DNA from: Pogonophryne albipinna
Taxonomy: Eukaryota; Chordata; Actinopteri; Perciformes; Artedidraconidae
NCBI GenBank assembly: GCA_028583405.1
Contig: JAPTMU010000410.1
Span: 62,001 to 126,000 of the forward strand
Length of the DNA stretch: 64,000 nucleotides
Reading direction: 5' to 3'
Below are positions 36,848 to 48,555 of the stretch, one piece after another (position 1 is the first letter of the stretch; the number at the start of each line of letters is the position of its first letter). The notes under the pieces are model-generated. The model did not search any database. It saw only the letters and a program-made list of their open reading frames with translations, and was not told the DNA's origin. The translations under genes were made by a program, and so were the position numbers.

Positions 36848-38399
36848 AGGTCATGGCCATCCTCTGGTTGCAGAGAAGCCATACAGGTGTTACAGCCGTT
36901 AAACATAGCGCCAAGGGGGAGCACTCAGCTGACTGTAAATAACTGGGCCAGGAAACAAACTCCGCAGTGGAGGGGAGTGAGCACAATAGTAGTTAGCGTG
37001 AGCACTCTGCTAACTGGGGTGAGAAAAAATTAGTGGTCAGTTAGTGGTATATATGCTGTGAGAGGAGAGCGGGAATACTCTCTCCACTAGCGCCGTAGCA
37101 AGTTAGCCTGAGCGAGAGCACTCTGCTAACTGGAGATGGAACGGTTATTAAACCAACTGTGTGTAGTGAGAGGGGAGCGGAAGCACTCTCTTCACTGGCG
37201 CTGTAGCAAGTTAGCTTTGAGTGAGAGCACTCAGCTAACTGGAGGATGGAACAGGAACCAATTGTGCGCCGTGAGAGGGGGCGAAGACACTCTTTTCACT
37301 AGCGCCGTAACAGTTAGCTTGAACGGGAGCACTCAGCTAACTGGACGATATAACAGGTAAGGAACCAAATGTATGTATTGAGAGGAGGGCGGAGACGCTC
37401 TCTTCACTAGCGCAGTAACAAATTAGCGAGAGCCCTCGGCTAACTTGTACACAGTTATCTCATTAGCTTGAGAATAGATAGCACAATCAGCAATAAATGG
37501 TAGCGATCTCACCGGCTGATGTGCAGGAGCGTCTGCTCTTTACCGGTCCGGAGCTCCTAGGGTCCGAGCGGTGAACACCACGGCCCCCTCCCTTGGGAGG
37601 GCGGACAGCTAGCTCGTCGCAGCCTTTGGAGGGAGGGCATTTTCCTAGCCCGCAGCTCAGACCGAGACGATCACAAGGCTACAGGTAGCGATGAGCTAGA
37701 ATCTTAATTTTCAGTAAGCTAGCTTGGCTTCTACTCATAAAGTAGTAACCTGTGCAGCGAGAAGATGAAAAGGACTGAACTCCTTGACGGCACCGGAACT
37801 TATGCCTTCCGGGGTCATACGAGGTCACACGTGACTTTGTTGATATAAATATTCGACCTGCGCATGCGCGAGACAGAAGATATCCAGTGCTAAAGCACCA
37901 CCTCTGGCGGTCAGTAAGGATGAAATAGAACTCCCCCACTACTTGGACTATTCCTGCACCCCTCCAGAATAAGCCTGAATGGTCTCAACCATATTGCATC
38001 AGTAACGTGCACTTGTTGTTATAACAAGATCGCAAGGACACTGGTAGCGATCGGACAATTGTGTTGTTCAGTTTGTGTGTTGTGGAACATACGTGAGCGT
38101 GCATGAAAATATACCACACACCCAATTACAATTGCATGTTCAATTCACTCCCCTGGAAGTTATTAAAGTTGTTAAAGTTGGAACAGCCTGTGGACAGCCG
38201 TTCTTCCTTGCACGTCAGTCGCCGACACCTTCTTACAGAGGACAGGCAAATCTAGCTGCAGCACGACCCGTATATTTTCGCACGCCGTGTTCTCAACACA
38301 TGTTTTTTTTTTCATTTTTAACATCGTGGATACATCCTTATATGCTCCCGGCAACACACTGAACGTCAACTTTGCCTCCTCATTACATTCACCCCTACT

Positions 38400-39612
38400 T
38401 TAGTTGGAACAATGAGTCTGCTGATAACCAGTTTAGCTTTAAGGCTAGACATGGCACTGACTTGTGTATATACGCCTTAAAGGAAATTGTCAACAAGTAT
38501 AGAGGTAATAACTCATCAGTTCTTATGTGTTTCATTAATGCTTCTAAAGCCTTTGATCGTGTTAATCATAGGAAGTTATTTGTTAAGCTGAATAAAAGAG
38601 GGGTTCCCAAATACATTGTGAGAGTTCTGGTCTACTGGTAGGCCACCAGACTATGCAAGTCAAATGGGGCAATAGGGTCTCAGCCCCATTTGGGGTTAGC
38701 AATGGTGTCAGACAAGGTGGAATGATGTCCCCAGTTCTTTTTAACCTCTATATTGATGATCTGTCCAAGCGACTGAGAGCCTGTAATACTGGATGCATGA
38801 TTGGTAGTACTCTAGTGAACCATATTATGTATGCAGATGATCTTGTTGTGCTGAGTCCATCTAGCGCTGGTCTCCAGCAGCTTCTTGCTGTTTGCTCTGT
38901 GTATGGTGTGGAACATGACATCAAATACAACGCCAGTAAGAGTGCTGTCATGACCTTTAGAACCAAAGAAGATAAATGTCTAAAATGTCCTGATTTTAAA
39001 TTGTCTCATATTAATCTTAGTGTCTGTAATAAGTTAAAAATATCTTGGACACTTTATTACAGAACAAATGACAGATGAAGATATTTATAGGCAATGCCGC
39101 ATGATGTATGCACAAGCAAACATTCTCCTGCATGAGTTTAGTGCGTGTACAGATGGAGTGAAGATGTCTCTGTTCAGAGCATATTGCACTCCGCTCTAAA
39201 CGGCACGTCTGTGGTCAAACTACAGAAAAGCAAGTTTACGGAAACTTCAAGTATCTTATAATGATGCCATGAGAATATTGCTGAAGAGACCTCGATGGTC
39301 TAGTGCAAGTGAAATGTTTGTGGCTGCAGGAGTCAATACTCTACAAGCTGTTTTAAGAAATCTTATGTATAAATGTATTTGCCGGCTTAATGACTCTGAT
39401 AATGAAATCCTCTTGGCCTTATCGAACATAAGGTTTAGTACACGCTACCAATCACAGCTGTGGAGACATTGGTATAGTTGTCTCTTTGTAGGACACTGAT
39501 TTAAATTATTCTTAAACTATGAATTATTTTCATGCTGTGTATGTAATTTATTATATGTAATGCCTGGTCTTTTATCTGGACCCTGAGTCTGTAATAAAGT
39601 TTTCATTCATTC
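38400..39612 (+). pseudogene. LINE reverse transcriptase fragment, other family
   Basis: The RT motifs are DNQFSFKARHGTDLCI, NASKAFDRVNHRKLF, GVSNGVRQGGMMSPVLFNLY and IMYADDLVVLSP (catalytic YADD intact), with a C-terminal YNDAMRILLKRPRWSSASEM block to about 39,499. Frame breaks occur near 38,641 (stop, shift), 39,050 and 39,196. It ends with ctgtaataaagttttcattc and a cattcattcatt tail at about 39,600. It belongs to a different LINE group from the two other RTs here and is inserted inside the hAT coding remnant. Confidence 0.82.
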
Positions 39613-39819
39613 ATTCTGCATCTTTGATGCACACAGGAATAAACGCAGATCATCCTCTGGCTGCAGCCTTGACCGGCACTTGATTTTGATAAAAGTCAAT
39701 GCGGAAAACCCGCACTCACACAGGCAGGTGGAGATGAAGGGAATGAGCAATTTTACAGCCTTTTTGGCGAGGTGGGGGAACTCGGTCTCCACAGACAGCC
39801 ACAAGTGTGCAAGTGTCAC
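39613..39819 (-). pseudogene. hAT transposase C-terminal (dimerisation) fragment
   Basis: About 69 residues: AHLWLSVETEFPHLAKKAVK, LLIPFISTCLCECGFSALT and CRSRLQPEDDLRLFL. This is the conserved hAT C-terminal dimerisation region, as in ZBED5/SCAND3-like transposases. The rest of the transposase is deleted. It lies just inside the right terminal repeat of the 34,476-39,925 element, and the LINE tail joins it at its 3' end. Confidence 0.85.
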
Positions 39820-39933
39820 TTTACTCGTCTTGTTCTCGTTATTTTATTTTCTCCCACGCTGCGTCTCCCCTGAAGCTCTCTGGCGCCCCCCAGGGGAGGC
39901 GCGCCTCACACTTTGAAAACCGCTGCCCTAGAG

Positions 39934-40490
39934 GATGTGAGGTCTACCCCGAATAAACCAGGTTGACAAGGATACTAGATACATTTGCACACTCATTATA
40001 TACACAACACATTTGTCTTGGATTTTTTTAACACCATATTTGTAGAAAGGCAGTAATGGGATTCAAATCGAGAACGTTTTTTGTTGCGAAGGACCCACAG
40101 AAACAGTTTTGTGTCCCCCCGACTTCTCAAACCCAAGTTACACCCTTGGTCTATACCAGTGGCGTCGCCTGGCCTGTAGCCCCGGACAATTCTCCCTCAA
40201 CAATATAATCAGGGGTGCACTGGTACGCATGCCCGACAAAAATTGAATTGCATAACGTCACTTGTGTCACTACGTACCTTTGCATACCTGAAAACATCAA
40301 AACAAAACTCATATTTCGTCTACACGTGTTTCTTGTCAACACTCATTGGAGTAAACTACGAGACATGTCAAAACAGAGACATCAAGCAGCTACGTTGCCG
40401 TTTCGCTCCCTGCAAAACATCTTCGGACTTTCTCTGACTGATTGAACTGGGGCTGGCCGCGCAGGACATAACCGACGCACCTGTGAAGCT
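39934..40490. other. Intronic filler
   Basis: No gene supported. Words such as ccagtggcgtcgcctggcc (about 40,156) and caggggtgcactgg (about 40,211) resemble ends of decayed hAT-type repeats, but no partner ends or duplications could be paired. Confidence 0.35.
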
Positions 40491-40493
40491 TTA

Positions 40494-40811
40494 CGGCCCG
40501 TCCACACAGCGGCGTGCGTTGAAGCTTGCCGGCGGGCGTGTCTGAAACTCGACCAACAACCAATCACATGAATCTCCCGCCCCTGACACACAAGCAGCGG
40601 TTTGATTGGCTAGAGCTTGTACTGGCATATGATTCGATTGGCTGACGCTTCTGCCGAGGCTTCAAAAGTTGAACATTGCTCAACTTTTGCAGCGAGCCAC
40701 GCCAGCAAAGCTCCACGTTGCTTCCCACAATGCAGTTCGGCGAAAAGTGACGTCACCCCATTCAAAGTGAATGGTGAAACTTTCAACGCACGCCGCTGTG
40801 TGGACGGGCCG
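40494..40811. mobile_element. Harbinger-like MITE
   Basis: 318 bp with strong inverted ends: cggcccgtccacacagcggc at the left and its complement at the right (gccgctgtgtggacgggccg), extending over about 35 bp including gcgtgcgttgaa. It is flanked on both sides by TTA, the 3-bp duplication typical of PIF/Harbinger elements. It has no coding capacity. Confidence 0.82.
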
Positions 40812-40814
40812 TTA

Positions 40815-41101
40815 CAGGAGGCAGAAGCTTAGATCACTGGACAACAGAGTTGGTCACCGGGTGCACAGACAGGGTTAACGTCGGTATGAACAACAGAATT
40901 GTGCCAAAACTCCGCCAACTGGCTGCAGTGGGAGACTCCCCTGAGCACCCTCTGTGCCCCGCGCACACACTGGAGAACTGCGCAAAATCAGCTGATCACA
41001 ACGTTCACGCTCTGTGGTCAAGCTGCTGCAGTTTTATTTACAACAAAGTGGAGTAAAACACACAGTTGCAAACTTACTCAGGGTGTTCATGGAAGAGTTT
41101 G
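40815..41101. other. Unassigned stretch
   Basis: Contains a plausible decayed coding patch (CPAHTLENCAKSADHNVHAL, about 40,945-41,015), possibly hAT transposase-derived. No full domain could be assigned. Confidence 0.25.
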
Positions 41102-41600
41102 AAATCAGATAGAGGTGGAAGAAGTACTCAGATCTTGTGTAGGAATACTCGGTTACAGTAAAAGTCCTGCATTCAAAATGTTCCACAAGTAAAAGTAGAA
41201 AAGTATTATCATCAAAATATAGTTAAAATAGCGACAGTAAAAGTAGGGATTGTGCAGATTGGTCCATTTCGGGGGGTGCTAACACTTAACCATAAACTTT
41301 ATCGTTTACTTTCTCCGTCTTTATATGTAGATAGGGATGGGTATCGAGAACCGGCACTAAGTCAATACCGGTACCTGATTGGATGGTATCGGTATACCGT
41401 TAAGCCGCTGGACAAGCGGTGCTGCTATCGGTATATGTGTTACGTCTACTTCCTTAGTTTAACTTTAAACCATTCTGGTTGGTTGGGAACCCTCATCCCG
41501 TGTGATGTATCCGGTTTGAGACCCCTCTGATTGGCCACTGTAAATGCCACTCGTCATCTCTCAACAGCGCTCTTATTATTGTTGTGAGACTCCCGCAGGC

Positions 41601-41891
41601 ATGGCGGACAGAGCGAGGCGATCGAAGGTCTGGGTGCACTTTAAAAAATGTAGTGGCGATAGTGCAAGGTGCAATCTATGTACTCAATTAGTTGCTTGTA
41701 AAGGGGGTAACACAAGCAACTTAATGAAGCATTTGCAAACGAGACACTCATTGAATCTAAAACGGTGCAGCGTATTTGACAGCCTAACGATGTGGTTGCT
41801 AGCGATACTGCTAGTGCTAATAGTGCTAGCTGGCTTTAGCCGTGCCGTCGTGTGTAAATGTGACCTGAACGAAGGCTCGCAGGCAGGTTAG
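41601..41891 (+). pseudogene. BED zinc-finger exon of hAT transposase
   Basis: The frame from MADRARRSKVWVHF shows the BED finger pattern SARCNLC...NLMKHLQTRH (two Cys, then His-x4-His). After about residue 57 it degenerates into non-conserved sequence ending at 41,891. The catalytic domain is not found in the element, so it cannot encode an active transposase. BED fingers bind DNA. Confidence 0.8.
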
Positions 41892-43013
41892 CTGCTGCGC
41901 ACGGGTAATATGTTTTGTTTACCTGAGTGCCGTCTTGCAGGCACATCGCCTTGTCTTTTTTTTGTTTGTTAACACTGACAGTGTTTTAATGTGAGCTCCT
42001 ACACCTATAATAATGTGGCCTTTCATTGAAGGCTTTATAAACCAGTTAAACTTACAGATGTCATTGTGAATTGGAAAACTGCATTTAAATGTTATTAAAG
42101 GTCAACGTTTCAATGTATGGTTCAGCAATTGTTGGTCGTTTTCTAGGAATTGACATATTTTAAGCTCAAATACTTTGTTCTATGTTTACCTTCAGACACA
42201 TTTTGACGTGTTTCAGTTCAGCACATCATTTATTTTGTGATGATTTAAAAGTACAATCCAGAATAATATACGCACTCGCCTTTATCTTTCTGCCATCTTA
42301 GCCTTTTTACCAATTTCTTCATATCACAGTTTTGCATGATGTCACTGTTGGACAATGTTTTAAGGATCTCTTGTCCAGGCAATGATCAATGCACCTGTCC
42401 CTCCATCTATCCCAGTTGTCAAAACTTTTACATACCTGGGGATAGACGTTTTTCCTTCGATTCAGACAATAGTTAAACATAACTATGGTAACACGCTTCA
42501 TAAAATTATTTCTGATTTGGATAGATGGTCTTCATTGCCTAATTCACTTCGCAGCCGTGTATCAATAATCAAGATGAACATTCTACCCAGAGTTAATTTT
42601 TTTAGTTCAATGCTACCTCTTCCTCCACCAACTCAGTACTGGAGCAAGCTACAGACAGCTGTGACGAAATGTTTATGGCAAGGCAAACGCCCACGCATCA
42701 AGCTCTCTACAATGCAGCGGGAAAGACAGGCCGGGGGTTTGTCTCTCCCAAATTTTAAACACTATTATTGGGCCTTCACGCTTAGACCCTTATTAACCTG
42801 GCTCCAGTCTGAGACATCAGTGTCATGGCGGGCCCTGGAAGAGAGTCTAGTGCATCCTTACACCCTTCAAGATCTCTTGTATTCAAACATTCCTATTGCG
42901 CAGTGTCGTTGCAGGTTCGGCCTCATTGTATCACAATTGCTGTCTGTCTGGAGGGCGGTAGAGAAACGATGTGGCTGCCCCTATGCATGGAATCCATGTT
43001 CCCCATTATTTAA

Positions 43014-43795
43014 TAGAGATGTCCCGATCCGATCACGTGATCGGAGCCGATCACGTGATTTTCAAAAGATCGGGACAAAAAAATCGGGGATCGGGATTTT
43101 TTTTTTTTTTTTTTAATTTTTTTTTATTTAATGTTACAAAACAAAAATGACCATGTTCATGTCTTAAAGTCATCCTGAGGCCTTAGTTTTGGTTTGAAAT
43201 GACACAACATCATGTATTGCTTCTTTTGGGCTTGTTTTCAGACCTGGTTGCTTATTTCTCTCAAAGCTGGCAACAGAGTGGGCGCGCAGTGTCTAGCAGT
43301 AAGCTAACGAGAGGCTACGTTCAGCTGGTGACTCGGGACTCGGGACAGAGAAAATGTCAGGAGTTTGGAAGTATTATAAAATTGAAAGCGAAGGCAGTGT
43401 AACAGCCAGATGCAATGTTTGCAAGGCGGAGGTTCCGCGTGGTGGAAAGAACAGAGCTACGTTCAACACGACCAATCTAATACGCCACCTGAGAAACAAA
43501 CACCAACAACAACAGGACGAGTACACAGCGGCCACTCAGGTAACGGCACTGAAACAACCAACACTTTCAGAGACTTTTAAAAGGAAAGAGAAACTGCCCC
43601 AGAACAGTGAAAAGGCCAAACAAATAACAGCCAAGATAGCTGAACTCATCGCGTTGGATGACCAGCCGTTATCTGTTACCTTTTTTTTCTCTTAATGCAT
43701 TGCATAAAGATCGGAAAAATCGGTATCGGCAGATTGTCAAAATCAAATGATCGGAATCGGATCGGGAGCAAAAAAATGTGATCGGGACATCCCTA
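43014..43795 (+). mobile_element. Short hAT with BED finger, innermost level
   Basis: 782 bp. The ends are tagagatgtcccgatc and the complement of tagggatgtcccgatc, with an exact 8-bp duplication ttatttaa (43,006-43,013 and 43,796-43,803). Removing it rejoins the L1 frame at SPLFNNARLL. It is an internally deleted copy that keeps one transposase exon. Confidence 0.95.
43354..43695 (+). CDS. BED-finger N-terminal fragment of hAT transposase
   Basis: 113 codons: MSGVWKYYKIE, then VTARCNVCKAEVPRGGKN, LIRHLRNKHQQQ (the BED Cys/His set), then PTLSETFKRKEKL and a normal-looking hAT linker to KITAKIAEL-type sequence. The frame is open but stops before any catalytic (RNase H-like) domain. A truncated DNA-binding product is possible; an active transposase is not. 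Confidence 0.75.
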   Translation: MSGVWKYYKIESEGSVTARCNVCKAEVPRGGKNRATFNTTNLIRHLRNKHQQQQDEYTAATQVTALKQPTLSETFKRKEKLPQNSEKAKQITAKIAELIALDDQPLSVTFFFS

Positions 43796-45376
43796 TTATT
43801 TAACAATGCCAGATTGTTGATTGGTGGCCATCCCATTCAGTTTCCTCAGTGGAAAATGAGAGGGGTTCATATACTGGGGAACGTCTATGGAGATGAAGGT
43901 CTGCGTTCGTTTCAGGAGCTGTGTACAGAATTTGATTTACCTCGTTCCTCCTTTTTCTTTTATTTACAGTTGAGGTCGGCTTTAAGGGCTAGCGGTGTTC
44001 CATTGCAAAGTCCTCTATCACCACACCCGCTGCATAACATTCTACACCCCACTAGAGGTACAAGTGGCCTTGTTTCCAAACTTTACTGGTTCATTTCACA
44101 ACACACTTATAGACCCCTGGCGTTAGAGGCGATATGGAGGGCCGATGTCCCAGATCTGGATCCAGAGTTTGATTGGGATGAAGTCTGGTCCAATATACTA
44201 ATAGCTTCTAGGAATCCTGACCACCAACACATACATTATAATTTCACTCATAGAGTTTACCTTACACCTAGGAAGCTTTGTTTAATGAAAATAATTGCTG
44301 ATCCAAATTGCACTCTGTGACGTAGTACTTATCTTATCTACATATGTTCTGGGAATGTCCGCCAGTGGCCAGATTCTGGGAGATGGTTGCTTCTAACCTT
44401 TCGGCGATATTTGAGACCAACGTGCCTCATTCACCTGTTACACTTATCCTACACGACCTGTCCAACCTGGGTTTAACCCTGACCAAAAGGCGAGCACTAT
44501 TAGCCGGGCTTACAGCAGCAAATAAATTGGTTGTGACTCGGTGGAAGCCTCCCCATTCCCTCTCACGTAGGGGCTGGGTTCGAACATATCTAGACATATC
44601 GTATCTAGAATTATCGACAGCCCGGGTACATGGGGCAAAGGAGTCAACAATAGAGATGTGGACTTCGCTCATTGTGAACCTCAAGAGCATATTAGGATAA
44701 CTATCTAATGGGGATGGTGATCTGGATGGGTGGGTGGTGGGTGGGTTAGGGACGTCACTGGGTTTTTTTCTTTCTTTAGTGCTGTTTTTGTACTGTATTG
44801 CATTTTATGTTATTTGTACCATTTGTTTAATAAATTTAAAAATAATTGATCACAAAAAAAAAGGATCTCTTGTCGAGCTAGGTTGTCAGTTTGAAATGTC
44901 TGGATGAAGATGTAACTGATTTACAAATGTTTAAAAAATGCCTCTTTTCGTCCTCTGTCTGAGGGGAAACCCCAAAAAGCATGATCGGGCGAGCCAGGAC
45001 CTTGAAGTTATTTTATTTAGTTGTGTCTGCTTCTGAGAAGCTAATGTAAGTTATACAGTTATTTCTGCAAGAAAATTACAATAAAATGACTGTTTAATCT
45101 TCACATCTTGTATTCATGTCTATAATTTTGAGCACCAAATTATTGAAAAGTATCGATAAGAGTATCGAAAAATACCGATACCGATAAGCAGTACCGGTAT
45201 CGATAAAATCCCAACGATACCCATACCTATATGTAGATATGCCTTTTCTCCGTTAATCGCCGTCACGTTGTTTCCATAGCAACAACAACATCCTGTCAAC
45301 AGCGCTAACTCTCCTTCAAAATAAAAGCATGTCCATAAAAAATAGAAAGCCAAGCCAAATGATACTTAAGACATAA

Positions 45377-45964
45377 AGGGCTGCACGATTTTGGGAAAAG
45401 ATCTAATTGCGATTTTTCTGACAAATATTGCGATTTGCGATATTTGTTTTTAAGCGACCCAACGGAAGTTTATTGTAAAATGCGGCCAGAACTCCGGCTA
45501 GGAAGGTCATCTCAACGTGCTCCCGTCTCTAGCACCCCGAGCTACTTGTGAAATAACTAAACTTACATGAAACTTCCATTGGGTTGCTTTAGAGTCAAGC
45601 TTCAGTTTAAGATTCACCCTGTAATAGAAACACGTGATGGAGCATCACTAACCTGACTCAGACACCATCTGAGCTCCATTGGAAGCCCTTTGGAAAGGGC
45701 AGGCACTTTCAAAAGCACTTGGCAGGTGATTGGATCAATCTGTCTATCACCTTCTATCATGGGCTACTTCTGATTGATTAACAATGGCTGGTACATGTGG
45801 AGCACAGCACTTCTGATTGGTGTGGATGACTGACTCACAAGAAGAAGAAAAAAAAAAAAGTTAAACAAAAAGAAATGTTAAAAAAAATCGCAGGCTTTGC
45901 GATTTGATAATCGCATCATTTAAAATTGCGATTTCAATTTAAAATCGATTAATCGTTCAGCCCT
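45377..45964. mobile_element. 588-bp non-autonomous hAT-like element
   Basis: The ends are agggctgcacgat and the complement of agggctgaacgat, with acataa on both sides (45,371-45,376 and 45,965-45,970), so at least six of eight duplicated bases remain. The interior repeats gcgatttgcgat and ttaaaatcgatt motifs. No open frame of note. Confidence 0.8.
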
Positions 45965-46039
45965 ACATAACACAACTGCAACGAAAGTAACAAACACAAT
46001 GCATATACATTAAAATTAAACAATACTGTAGAATAACAA

Positions 46040-46194
46040 AATGAATGCCGCAAATAAAACCGAAATACACGTGTTGAAGCGGTACGCAGCTGATTACTAC
46101 GCAACCCCCCCCCCCCCGCGGGCCGAATATCCGAATATTCGCTGCCGATTACTACCGAATATCCGGAGCCCGAACATTTTTTATTAGGGACAGC
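46040..46194. mobile_element. Right end of another hAT-like element
   Basis: A C14 run at about 46,106 is followed by gaatatccgaatattcg repeats and agggacagccct, the end type of a common fish hAT family (read inverted: agggctgtccct). The left end was not found. Confidence 0.45.
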
Positions 46195-46310
46195 CCTACT
46201 GCAGGGTAGCTGTGGATTTACTCCAGGTGGAACTAAAATCTGATTTAACACTTGATTAGATTTCACATCATTCATCCACATATGTGAAGTAACTAAAGGT
46301 ATTAAATACA

Positions 46311-46912
46311 TGCAGTGGAGTAGAAGTACACCATGTTCCTCTGAACTGTAGTGGAGAAGAAGTACACCATGTACCTCTGAACTGTAGAGTAGAAGTACAC
46401 CATGTACCTCTGAACTGTAGTGGAGAAGAAGTACACCATGTACCTCTGAACTGTAGTGGAGAAGAAGTACACCATGTACCTCTGAACTGTAGAGTAGAAG
46501 TACACCATGTACCTCTGAACTGCAGTGGAGTAGAAGTACACAGTAGCATCAAAGTCAAGTAAAGTACAAATATCTCAAAATGTTACTTAAGTAGAGTACT
46601 TGAAGAAGTGTACTTAGTGACTTCCCAACTGTAGTGGAGAAGTACACCATGTACCTCTGAACTGTAGTGGAGAAGAAGTACACCATGTACCTCTGAACTG
46701 TAGTGGAGTAGAAGTACACCATGTACCTCTGAACTGTAGTGGAGTAGAAGTACACCATGTACCTCTGAACTGTAGAGTAGAAGTACACCATGTACCTCTG
46801 AACTGCAGTGGAGTAGAAGTACACAGTAGCATCAAAGTCAAGTAAAGTACAAATATCTCAAAATGTTACTTAAGTAGAGTACTTGAAGAAGTGTACTTAG
46901 TGACTTCCCACA
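46311..46912. repeat. Minisatellite within hAT right half, with duplicated end
   Basis: 36-bp units (gtacaccatgtacctctgaa...; some 31 bp) occur in two blocks, 46,325-46,525 and 46,625-46,810. Each block is followed by the same roughly 105-bp segment (agtagcatcaaagtcaagta to gtacttagtgacttccc), so the element's right terminus has itself been duplicated with the array. Only the second copy ends in the true terminus catctg. Confidence 0.85.
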
Positions 46913-46924
46913 TCTGAAATCAGA

Positions 46925-47469
46925 TATGACTTCCAGTCATGTGATAATTTCTTAGTATTTGATCCTTCAACTTGGCCTCAGGAAATGCAAGGACTTCACA
47001 GTTTTGGCAACAGGTTTTGGAGAAAGCAAATCGGAGGCTTAAAAAGAGACAGGGAGGTGCATCTTCATCATCTTCATCATCTAGCATGCAAGAAGTGTAA
47101 ATAGAGGACAGTGAAGGAGACACTGAGGAGGACCACGCTTCGTGTGGGGTGAGTACCAAACGCTGTCTCCTGGTACTCATCTGAGTAACTCACTAAAAGT
47201 TATGTGCACTGTGGAGTGTATTTTTAAATAACATTACAAGACTGATTCTTATTATTACATTATATGCTTATTGTGCTCATTTTATGTTGCTATGACTTTG
47301 GAATAAATAGACAAAACCACTAATCCCAGGTTCTGATGGATTGGATAGGAAACGAAGGGAAAAGTCATAGAGAAAGTTTTAGCTTGCAATATTAATGTAG
47401 CAACGCCAGGTGCAGACACTGTAGAGACAATGAGTTACTGAGGCTCTGGCCTTGGCCGTGAGGGTGAGC
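46925..47469. other. Intronic filler, nothing recognised
   Basis: No gene or repeat family could be supported. Confidence 0.45.
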
Positions 47470-47477
47470 TCCGCGCC

Positions 47478-48437
47478 CAGGGGTGCCGTAAGGGGGTGAA
47501 AAGTTAGGACGATTCTATGGGCCCGTGACTGACAGGGGCCCCAAAAATTGTAGAACATTAAGAAAAAATGTTTAAGTAACCTTTCATCAATCATCAATAA
47601 TTAACATTAATATAACGTTATTGATAATGTACTCACTATACTTACGATTCATTTCACTTTTTTTGTTCGAAAAGTTAATTATCCAATGCATCGAACACCC
47701 CCCTCTATTTACATGTAATGGTTTGGTCCTGTCTCCAAACGCTGTGCGGCACCACATTTTCTAGCAGAGTGAGAGCATGTGAGGCAGGGATGCTAGTACT
47801 TACGTGTGTATGATGTCTCAACGACTCACAAAGTCAGGCTTTCAAAAAGGAAAGGAGAGAAAGACAAGAGTTTTGCTCTGATTTAGCACCACCATCAGGC
47901 CTTTCCATTTCCGTTTTGTTGTCCATTTACACTTTAATACCCGCTTATTTTGTAGTTGGTATGTATATTTAATTAGAAAATCTGCTGCTTATGTTATAAA
48001 TGATAATATTGGTGTTAATGTTCACTTTATTTTAATTTAAGAGGTCATTTATATTTAAGTTATACTTATTTTGCATTATGAACGTTCCATTCAAAAATGT
48101 TATTAAAAAGGCATGACACCATTAAAGATGAATATTGAGATCTATTGTCAGGAATGTTAGTGTTATATCAAATAGTGAATTCTACTGCAGCAGAATGTTG
48201 CACGTCTGCACAGTGTTATATGTTCACCGCTCAGTGTCAGTAAATATTGTGCAGTTAGTATTGGACTACAAGATAGATGCAAGCCTGTACAGGTAGAGTT
48301 ATTTAAAGCATAAATGAGTCAGTTGGGTTCTGGAGGTGTGGTTACAGCATTGTGCTTGGTTGGCGTGGCCTGGGCCTGGTGGTGGGGCCCAATGTGATAT
48401 ATTTTCATGGGGCCCAAAATCCCAGGCCGCGCCCCTG
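47478..48437. mobile_element. 960-bp non-autonomous hAT
   Basis: The ends are caggggtgccgtaag and the complement of caggggcgcggcctg, flanked by an exact 8-bp duplication tccgcgcc (47,470-47,477 and 48,438-48,445). Subterminal ggggccccaaaa / ggggcccaaaat words are inverted too. The AT-rich interior has no coding frame. Confidence 0.92.
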
Positions 48438-48555
48438 TCCGCGCCCACGCATAACTGGGAACCAGCATCATGAAGGTTTTCCACTATATCTGTAGAAAAC
48501 TTTAGCAAAAACAAATGACGTATGATCGCGACAGAGTAGGGAGGGACTTTTCACT

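Larger units (their letters stand above)
34766..37931 (-). mobile_element. DIRS-type tyrosine-recombinase retrotransposon, partial
   Basis: Coding order on the minus strand is RNase H then tyrosine recombinase, with inverted (not direct) terminal repeats. The word ggcataagttccggtgcc at about 34,910 is found inverted at about 37,790, and ggtgctttagcactggata is shared by both ends. A second copy of the terminal word (35,043-35,090) sits next to the left end, like the internal complementary region of DIRS1 elements. Gag and the RT core are missing; only the RNase H-side of pol remains. 36,900-37,450 holds about five degenerate repeats of roughly 110 bp (gagagcactc...agctaactgg). Confidence 0.88.
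34476..39925 (-). mobile_element. hAT transposon hosting a DIRS and a LINE
   Basis: The terminal inverted repeats are caggggttttcatagtgtgg at the left and the complement of cagcggttttcaaagtgtga at the right. They are flanked by an exact 8-bp target-site duplication ccctagag (34,468-34,475 and 39,926-39,933), the hAT hallmark. The only transposase left is a C-terminal piece near the right end. The length is inflated by the insertions at about 34,766-37,931 and 38,400-39,612. Confidence 0.92.
42376..44860 (+). mobile_element. 5'-truncated L1-type LINE, third level of the nest
   Basis: Flanked by an exact 14-bp duplication aaggatctcttgtc (42,362-42,375 and 44,861-44,874), with a poly(A) tail just before 44,861. 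The coding remainder is the C-terminal part of ORF2: VPPSIPVVKTFTYLGIDVF, KHYYWAFTLRPLLTWLQ, and the terminal HMFWECPPVARFWEMV Cys/His region. It is interrupted by a hAT at 43,014-43,795 and by a frame shift near 44,320-44,340. The final stop is at 44,700. Confidence 0.92.
41332..45229. mobile_element. hAT element, second level of the nest
   Basis: The ends are tagggatgggtatcg and the complement of taggtatgggtatcg, with an exact 8-bp duplication tatgtaga (41,324-41,331 and 45,230-45,237). It contains a BED-finger exon near the left end and an L1 insertion at 42,376-44,860. Most of the transposase is missing. Confidence 0.92.
41110..46916. mobile_element. Outer hAT-like element of a four-level nest
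   Basis: The ends are tagaggtggaagaagtact (left) and cttcccacatctg (right), which form an imperfect inverted repeat. They are flanked by an exact 8-bp duplication aaatcaga (41,102-41,109 and 46,917-46,924). The left subterminal sequence (actcagatcttg, aaaagtagaa) is the word set seen in the array at 7,985-8,695. It carries other hAT insertions, and its right half has expanded into a minisatellite. Confidence 0.88.

Noticed and set aside
41110..46916. A single autonomous giant hAT of 5.8 kb
   Set aside because: The length comes from nested insertions, each with its own ends and duplication; no complete transposase is present.
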